Assembly: GCA_034440635.1 (NCBI GenBank)
Contig: JAOTON010001676.1
Coordinates: 697,001 to 761,000, forward strand
Source: Lepas anatifera
Lineage: Eukaryota > Arthropoda > Thecostraca > Lepadidae
DNA: 64,000 bases
Reading direction: 5' to 3'
The notes under the pieces were generated by a model. That model had not been told where the DNA came from and ran no database searches. It was given only the letters and a program-made list of their open reading frames with translations. The translations under genes were made by a program, and so were the position numbers. Position 1 is the stretch's first letter; every line of letters begins with the position of its first letter. Below, piece by piece: positions 57,478 through 64,000 of the stretch.

Positions 57478-58439
57478 CTAGAACATGGGGCTCTCCAGCG
57501 CGAAGAACCTTTCGTCCGCCACCCTGGCCAGGTCGGCATAGAGCTTGGAATAGTAAACAATGTCAGATTGGAACTTTTGAAGATATTTTTGGTTTAGGAA
57601 GGTGAGAGTGATGTGTGCTGCGATCATTGGGCGCACTGCTGCCTGGTGACACTCGGCAACGCAGTGGATCATGGTAACGGCAGTGGATCATGGTAACGGC
57701 AGTGGATCATGGTAACGATAGTGGATCATGGTAACGGCAGTGGATCATGGTAACGGCAGTGGATCATGGTAACAGCAGTGGATCATGGTAACGGCTGTGG
57801 ATCATGGTAGCGATAGTGGAACATGGTAACGGCAGTGGATCATGGTAAGCGATAGTGGATCATGGTAACGGCAGTGGATCATGGTAACGGCAGTGGATCA
57901 TGGTAACGGCTGTGGATCATGGTAACGGCAGTGGATCATGGTAACGATAGTGGATCATGGTAACGGCAGTGGATCATGGTAACGATAGTGGATCATGGTA
58001 ACGATAGTGGATCATGGTAACGGCAGTGGATCATGGTAACGATAGTGGATCATGGTAACGGCAGTGGATCATGGTAACGGCAGTGGATCATGGTAACGAT
58101 AGTGGATCATGGTAACGGCAGTGAATCATGGTAACGGCAGTAGATTATGGTAATGGTAAGCACAAACATGTGGCATATTTTTAAAGCTCTTCGCTGCAGT
58201 GCCGGTTAATCTATCAACTTGATTTGTTTTATGTAATTAATAATGGTGAAATGACAAAATAATGCAACATAATGGCATGCTAGTATGCATTGGAGCTACT
58301 TGCCAAGGCTTATACAAAAATTCATAAAGTCGTCTGTAGCAGTTTATATTTGATGCATTTCTTTGGCTCAGTCGAATATCACTAACTCCAGTTTTTCAGT
58401 AATCTGTTGAAGCTCCAACCGGCGTCCATTTCCCGCCAT
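57478..58439 (-). CDS. Tentative two-exon gene, unidentified, with a minisatellite in its intron
   Basis: Exon a (58439-58383) starts at an ATG in near-ideal context (ATCGCCATGG): MAGNGRRLELQQITEKLEL, then a moderate donor GTGATA. Exon b (57642-57478) follows a CACCAG acceptor in the same phase: AAVRPMIAAHITLTFLNQK, YLQKFQSDIVYYSKLYADLA, RVADERFFALESPMF-stop. The result is a ~73-residue, helix-rich protein of ordinary composition. I do not recognise it. Alternative donors or additional exons are possible. The 740-bp intron consists largely of the 19-bp minisatellite. Confidence 0.35.
57660..58155. repeat. 19-bp minisatellite, about 26 copies, two interspersed variants
   Basis: Units are GGCAGTGGATCATGGTAAC (A) or GATAGTGGATCATGGTAAC (B), with rare GGCTG forms. 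A and B alternate irregularly, roughly two A to one B. Confidence 0.95.
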
Positions 58440-58858
58440 GGCGATTGCCATGATCTGAATATGAACGATCCTGACCATGCCCAATATCACCTCTGATGCA
58501 CAGGCCTGCTCTGGGAAAAGGGATTTGCGGCCATGACACGTATTTGCACACACACACTGACATACATACACGAATGGTTAAAAGACAAGACAGGAGAAAC
58601 GTCCTCATTCAAGTCCAGCGGCAGGCGCCGCATGATCCTCCTGAGATCAAAATTTGAGCACAGGTAGAGTAAAGAAAAGCCTCAGAAGAGTGAAAATGGG
58701 AGAGTGCCGGGAAGAAGGTAAAGGATGTGTTGAGAGAGATGTGGTACCGATGAGACTGTGAGACCGTGAGTGAGACGCGATACCGTGTCGGGCTGTGAGC
58801 ATCGATAAAAATTTAATCCATTTAATCTTGAGGAATACTCTCTTACAGTCATAGCCAT
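58440..58858. other. Unassigned stretch
   Basis: 5' flank of the tentative minus-strand gene; no other signal seen. Confidence 0.3.
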
Positions 58859-58859
58859 T

Positions 58860-59048
58860 TGTTCCATTCATGCAGCACATGCGAGAGGGTGGGGTTAGCA
58901 CTCGGGCTTTTATCAGTCGAATTGTTCCATTCATGCAGCATATGCGAGAGGGTGGGGTTAGCACTCGGGCTTTTATCAGTCGAATTTTTCCATTCATGCA
59001 GCACATGCGAGAGGGTGGGGTTAGCACTCGGGCTTTTATGAGTCGAAG
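58860..59048. repeat. 63-bp tandem repeat, three copies
   Basis: Three near-identical 63-bp units (GTTCCATTCATGCAGCACAT, GGGGTTAGCACTCGGGC, TTTTATCAGTCGAATT). The period is a multiple of three, so the minus frame shows three copies of RLIKARVLTPPSR, CCMNGT. Coding status is unsupported. Confidence 0.95.
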
Positions 59049-59159
59049 AAAAGAGTTAAAGTGCAGTCCTTGTACTTGGCACAGTGTATTCTTGATTAAG
59101 TTCGCAGATTTGCTGAAGCTTAGGTTATTTTCGATGAGGTCACTAAACAAGGTCAGGTG

Positions 59160-59631
59160 ACCTCACCAGAAAGATATTTGGGGGAGGGAGGCGTTATAAA
59201 GACATTCCTCAAATTGTATTAAAAGAAGGCTTCAGTCATTGGCCTGCAATTCGTATCAAATGCCATCAAATTAGAATGTTCGTGGTAACAGGTTTTTGTA
59301 TCGATGTAATAGAGCCAGGTCTCAGTTGGCTTTTACCTCTCCATGACGATGAATGGATATTTTTTGGAAGAATTTAACATCGGGTGAAAGGGAACATCAA
59401 AACTTGCTCTTACTTCAGGCCTCCACTGTTCTCAGGAAACTTCACAGAATCAAGGTCACAACCAATGGACATATATCCCGTGAGGGGCAATCTTGGGTCA
59501 CTTAAGCAGGTTCTCCTGCTTTAGTCAATGATTCCGTTCGCAGAGTGCAAAGGACTGCGTGAAAGCTAAAATATTCATTGCGTCTGGTATTCAATCATTA
59601 TGCGCTATAAACGAGGCTTATTTTTGGGTGT
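59160..59631. other. Unassigned stretch
   Basis: No supported gene or repeat. Confidence 0.35.
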
Positions 59632-59826
59632 GTGGAAATCACCTTAGCAGCCCCTGCCAGTGCCCAGGGGAATCCAGGGGAAATCATCTTAGCAGCCCCT
59701 GCCAGTGCCCACGGGAATCCAGGGGGAAATCACCTTAGCAGCCCCTACCAGTGCCTAGGGGAATCCAGGGGAAATCATCTTAACAGCCCCTACCAGTGCC
59801 CCGGGGGAATCCAGGGGGAAATCCGT
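59632..59826. repeat. ~45-bp tandem repeat, four copies
   Basis: Units of GGAAATCACCTTAGCAGCCC, CTGCCAGTGCCCAGGGGAAT and CCAGG. Confidence 0.9.
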
Positions 59827-61286
59827 TCATGCCTCCCCAAAGTGAGGTAACGCGGAGGGAGGAAACCTTCTTTTCCCCTTCCTCGAAGGAAGCCGTGATT
59901 CATTAAATGATTGGTTTGAGAAAACATGTCCGTCAGTAAAATAATCTGGGATTTTGTCCGTTTGTAATGTACCTCTTTGGCGGCAAACAATTGATTAATC
60001 GCGGCAGTTTAATCCTGCCGGCCCCCACCTTTTCCTCTCAGCGTGTTTTGTTCCTCACAAACATGCAGACCCCCTACACACACCACCCACCCTCCACCAA
60101 GCCGCTGAATCCGCTCCTGCCCCTGCCCCCAACTTCAACATAGCTCTAACGCCATTGAGTAAGCCAGAGAATGCGGGCGGGTTTGCGGATGGTGCGATCA
60201 AACGGTCTGTATTGTGATATATAGTGATTGCTGCGGACACGCCGTGAGCGGGCCTGAGACCAGCCACGTTGTGGGTTGCATTAGCCAAAATCGGCTCACC
60301 CGCAGGGAACGCAGCTACACAGGCCAGCAAGCGATCCGCTAGAAACTATCGCAGGTGCGGCAAGGGATCAACAGAGGCCGCGGCGCGTGCCACAGAAACT
60401 CCACGTAAGTTTATACAAACATAGCTTTTGAAACATTTTAATCTCCCCGCGTGTACAGCTTGTTTTTCTAAAATCGTCTCCTTCCGAAAATTGAGCAGGG
60501 GTAATGCCCCCACACCAGTCAAGTTGGGGGGGGTGGAGAAAGTTACCCTTAATGCACTGCCCCCTTGCTCCGGTTGCCATATCTGGGGCCAGAGCTGCCC
60601 ACAACCTAAACTGACAGCATGAAGCGATTCACATTCTGCTCCATATTCTTCCATGCATACAGCCTCCCGACACGCATGGAGCAAGCCCGAAGTATGGGCC
60701 GCGTGGCTAGCAGCCGACAGCAGGGCTGGATGGGAGGCCGTCCGCACACGTCGCAGTCCGACATTGCAGCTACCACAGCGCGGCCACCGGACCAGACCGG
60801 TCCAGCCGCTGTGGGGGCCGCTGCAGTCGTCCACCCGGCCCTCCCACTAGATATGCGGCGGCGATAGTCCCAGTCCTGGCCGACCCCAGTACTTACCGCA
60901 ATGGCAACATACAGGGTAGCTTCAGGCGGACGGAGAGCGGGCGGCCGCCCGGCTCTCAGCAGAGTGCGACTCCAGAGACTGAGCCAGGTGTACACCACCC
61001 GACTAACCCACACAGACAGACACACACACACAGACACACACACAAGAGACGGTGACGGCGCGGCCCAACAGGCTACCACCTGCCCGTCTGACTTGTCACG
61101 TCACAGCTCACCCCCGTCTGGCCGCGCCGGCTCACTGGCTCACTGGCTAGCACTACATCACTGAGACCACATCACTCAGGTTTGGTCACCAATAGTCACG
61201 GCTGCTGGTCAGCCCACCTGGACAGGTAGTCAGCCGTCTCGTTCGCACTGGCTCAGCCGCCCTGCCTTTTCACACACCCCACCGCG
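59827..61286. other. GC- and CpG-rich intergenic stretch
   Basis: CpG-rich from about 60600 to 61420, with a (CA)n run near 61010-61045. Overlapping open frames on both strands follow the GC content. It may be promoter-like sequence for the exon candidate at 61287. Confidence 0.3.
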
Positions 61287-61534
61287 ATGGCCGCTTGCGC
61301 TCGACTGGGCGGGTTGGTGCCGGCGCAGCAGTACCGGCTCCGGCAGTACCCGCCCTCCAGCCGCCCCCCGCCGCCGCCCCGCCCACATTCACTCTTGATG
61401 GCGCATCAGGCATACGTGCTTGAGAAATACTGGAATGGAGCTCGGGGTCAGTTCGCTGAGATAAGTTGGAAGTTATGGACGGGGGATCGTCAGACGTTTC
61501 TGAAGAGGCCGGACGGAAAAGCCGGTTGGGACAG
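61287..61534 (+). CDS. Candidate first coding exon in CpG-rich DNA
   Basis: ATG in good context (CACCGCGATGG) opens MAACARLGGLVPAQQYRL, a proline-rich stretch and AHQAYVLEKYWNGARGQ. It ends at GGGACAG|GTGACG, a plausible donor one codon before the frame closes. No family is recognised, and the next exon is not visible before the repeats at 61.6 kb. Confidence 0.25.
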
Positions 61535-61602
61535 GTGACGTCTGAGGGGGAGGGGGGCAGTACTGGCGCCGTATCAATACATTCAGCAACTACTCACCTC
61601 GG

Positions 61603-61832
61603 CCTGCGGCCTCGGCTAACGCCGTTTTGGCGCAAGAGAACCACATGGCAATGTGGGGAAGCAAGTCATTTCGAAATTTAAATTTAACCCTTTCAAACAT
61701 GTGGGAAGTTGTAACCTTCGTTCTATTCGTGAAACGAAACAATAAAATTGTATGCTCCCCAACGGAGTCGAACCCAGGCTCTCGCCCAAGGTAGACCATC
61801 GCTCTATCCACTACGCTAACGCAACACTCTCT
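61603..61832 (-). mobile_element. Diverged tRNA-headed SINE (family 1)
   Basis: On the minus strand the head carries a perfect A box (TAGCGTAGTGG) and B box (GGTTCGACTCC). The core shares CACATTG.CATG.GGTTCTC and GGCGTTAGCC with the 33.5-kb and 62.4-kb copies. Standing alone without the 1.1-kb downstream part, it suggests that the tRNA head plus core is the mobile unit. Confidence 0.7.
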
Positions 61833-61839
61833 TCAGCAT

Positions 61840-62279
61840 CCTTTCTGGTGTAAAACCTGACCTACCAGGTCACTGGGGTGAACGCCAGCCAGCTCCCCGG
61901 CAACCGATAATTGCAAAACGGGGAGACGGGAGGCGCTGGGAAATGATTGTGATCGCATATTGTATGCTCCAGAAGGCAAACCATGCATTGTATCGACCTG
62001 AAACCAAGTCAGATCAAGATGCACACTTCTAACTTGCCCTAATATTAGCTGCCATTCACCAGCAACGGTTCTAGGAATTGAAGAAGGCCTGGTGTGATAC
62101 AAGTCAGTCCCGATTGATTTTCTTCTTTTCCCACTCATAGCTCGGAAATCGCTCACGACAGGTGGGGGGATATATGTGGATGAAATTTAGCTAATCATCT
62201 TTCCCATCCAGACATCGCATGCTCAACTTTATGGGTGTGATTTTCGGGAAGCTAGGCAGCTGCAAAGAAAATGTTTAAC
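61840..62279. other. Unassigned stretch
   Basis: No supported gene or repeat. Confidence 0.3.
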
Positions 62280-64000
62280 AAAAAGTTTCTCCGAAATAAT
62301 TTCGAGCTTCGATTCGAGGCTTCAGCTCAGGTGGATACGGGTGATAGGCTATCACCCTACAAAACTGCAGAGCTCTGGCATTAATTCTCAGACAGGACAG
62401 ACAACAACAAATAGACTCCGGTCTGTAACCTGGGCTAACGCCCCACCGACACAGGAGAGCCGCATGACAATGTGCCGAAAGCAAACCATATTTCCTTCTC
62501 AATGTATCTCCTCATAAGCCTGTAAGTCAGTTTTATCATTCGTTTCCTTAAAATAAGTAATAAAGCACACGCAGTCACCCCCGGATTCGAACCAGGCTTC
62601 CCTGATCAAGAGAAAGGGCCTCTAATCACTAGACCACCGTGCCACAGTCTGAACCCTCCCACTAGCCGAGCACCTGTGACCCGTCAGGTCACTGGCCGGT
62701 ACCACTGAGCCGACGGCGTCGGGACGCTGGCGCCGTGTGCTCTGTTCGTCCAGAAATGGCACGATATAAACGTGCTTCTAGAAGACGAAACAAACATTAT
62801 TTTGGTCTGAAATTAATTATATCTTCGACCTAGGACCCTAAGCTAGCTTCATGCCAAATTTAATCACTGCATTCATTTTATCTTCATTCATATCTTCATT
62901 TCACTTCCATTAATTTTAAGGACCTAAAACCATGGTGAGAAACAAAGATGGTTCGAGAAATGTAGCACCTTGTAATACATTTTTCGACTTATTACTCGAA
63001 AGCCATTAGAGATAGCTGGGTAGTATAAACGAGTGAAAGGACCGCAAGTAACTTCCCTATCCAACCATGTCAATTCTGGGTTTGTGAGTGGCATGAGCTC
63101 GGAACCAGGAAGCTGCAAATAAAAAGCTTTTTACTGAAGTTCGATTTATGCCCATTTAACAAAGAATTTCAGTATCACAATTTCCATCTCCAAAAATTAT
63201 CAGGCGGACGCAATATTCTTTCGTTATTTGAAATGAAAACTCAAATCGGTCAATTAGATTACGAGATATTAACGTTGGAATGTAAATGAACCGAATTGTA
63301 GTCTTCCGGAAGAACGGTAAACGCTAGGTCCAAATTTTACGTTTTGCATTCAAAACTATCCATAAGCACAAGAACATTGACCTAGGCACCCCTAGGTAAC
63401 CATCTTTGAGCTAACTGAAGCGTGCCTTCTGACATTTCGAGCGTGAAAGTCGGAAATCGATTTTCAGTAGGTTTTTTGCTCGCGTGACAAATACCGCGTT
63501 TTCGCAGAATAAATATTATCGGATCAGCTCAATTTTTTTCGTTAGCTGGCCCTCGCTGCCTATTCAAAAGGACAGAAATTTCAAGTTCGTAATTTAACAG
63601 ATGAAAATTAGAAAAATATAAAACAAAAATGTTGTTTCCAAAAATTCTGAAAAAAACTATTTCAGATTTCGACTCAGGGCTTCAGTTTGGGTATCTGGCG
63701 TAGGAGGGCTATCACCCTACAAAATTGCAGACCTATGGCATCAATTCTCAGAACGGACGGACACCGCCAACGCCAATCCCGGTCTGCGACCTGGGCTAAT
63801 GCCCCACCGGCGCAGGAGAGCCGCATGACAATATGCTGAAGGCAAACCATATTTCCTTCTTAATGTATTTCTTCATAAGCCTGTAAGTCAGTTTTATCAT
63901 ACTTTTCCTTGAAATGACTAATAAAGAGTACGCGGTCACCCCCGGATTCCAACCGTGCCTCCCTGATCAAGAGACAGGGCTTCTAACCACTAGCCCACCG
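62280..64000 (-). repeat. 1.37-kb tRNA-headed repeat in tandem, continuing beyond the window
   Basis: The tail of one unit (62280-62403), a full unit (62404-63774) and the start of a third (63775-64000) are head to tail: CCGGTCTG..ACCTGGGCTAA recurs at 62407 and 63778, a period of ~1371 bp. Each unit has a tRNA-like head (minus strand, about 62574-62645 and 63935-64000) with A and B boxes matching at 10-11 of 11 positions. The same unit, split by the 9.6-kb insertion, lies at 33480-44525. The 18-bp minisatellite found beside that copy is absent here, where only a short GACGGACACCGCC-like stretch is present. Confidence 0.85.

Noticed and set aside
57660..58155. CRISPR-like array
   Set aside because: Units are contiguous 19-bp repeats without unique spacers, in an animal-type genome.
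58647..59150. 167-codon protein with three 21-residue repeats
   Set aside because: The 63-bp tandem repeat keeps the frame open; the flanking frame has no recognisable domain or splice support.
60346..61079. Overlapping 157- and 162-codon minus-strand frames
   Set aside because: CpG-rich DNA with open frames on both strands; no domain or splice evidence favours either.
62574..62645. tRNA gene in the 1.37-kb repeat
   Set aside because: Same reasoning: part of every tandem unit, with a degraded fold.

Overview
The window reads as gene-poor, repeat-dense nuclear DNA from an animal. Spliced exons with GT-AG borders, non-LTR (LINE) and Penelope-like retroelements, hAT-type DNA transposons with 8-bp target-site duplications and tRNA-derived SINEs all point that way. 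The mix looks most like a marine invertebrate, but nothing identifies the species. There are no operons, ribosome-binding sites, CRISPR arrays or functional rRNA/tRNA genes.

Layout. 0-1.3 kb (minus strand): a THAP zinc-finger domain split over two exons. 1.7-4.5 kb: a decayed LINE (plus). 4.5-6.6 kb: a probable MITE, a 55-bp minisatellite and a SINE with target-site duplications. 7.6-10.6 kb: a nearly complete LINE with endonuclease and reverse transcriptase (minus). 10.7-13.5 kb: a 2.8-kb segment bounded by inverted repeats. 18.7-23.7 kb: a Penelope-like cluster with a tandem 2.68-kb unit, hammerhead-ribozyme-like motifs, (TA)n tracts and a head-to-head palindrome. 24.4-28.7 kb: a degenerate hAT-like segment with a GGCCCC array, then G-rich minisatellites. 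30.2-31.9 kb: a SINE, a 26-bp minisatellite and a second copy of the MITE.

33.2-44.8 kb is the most striking part. One unit of a ~1.37-kb tRNA-headed repeat, flanked by 18-bp minisatellites, is split by a 9.64-kb hAT-type element with a perfect 8-bp duplication. The cargo of that element is mostly a GGCGCC-rich higher-order satellite with nested periods of about 27, 191, 375 and 1316 bp. A smaller hAT-type element with its own perfect 8-bp duplication sits inside it.

45-62 kb holds more minisatellites, a 2.4-kb hAT element (48.2-50.6 kb), a ~530-bp repeat family (53.4-55.0 kb), and a few low-confidence host exon models near 52, 57-58 and 61 kb. 62.3-64 kb returns to the 1.37-kb tRNA-headed repeat in tandem and runs off the window end.

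No autonomous transposase was recognised. The mobile elements are either decayed or non-autonomous. The long open frames over the minisatellites follow from repeat period and composition and are not evidence of genes.
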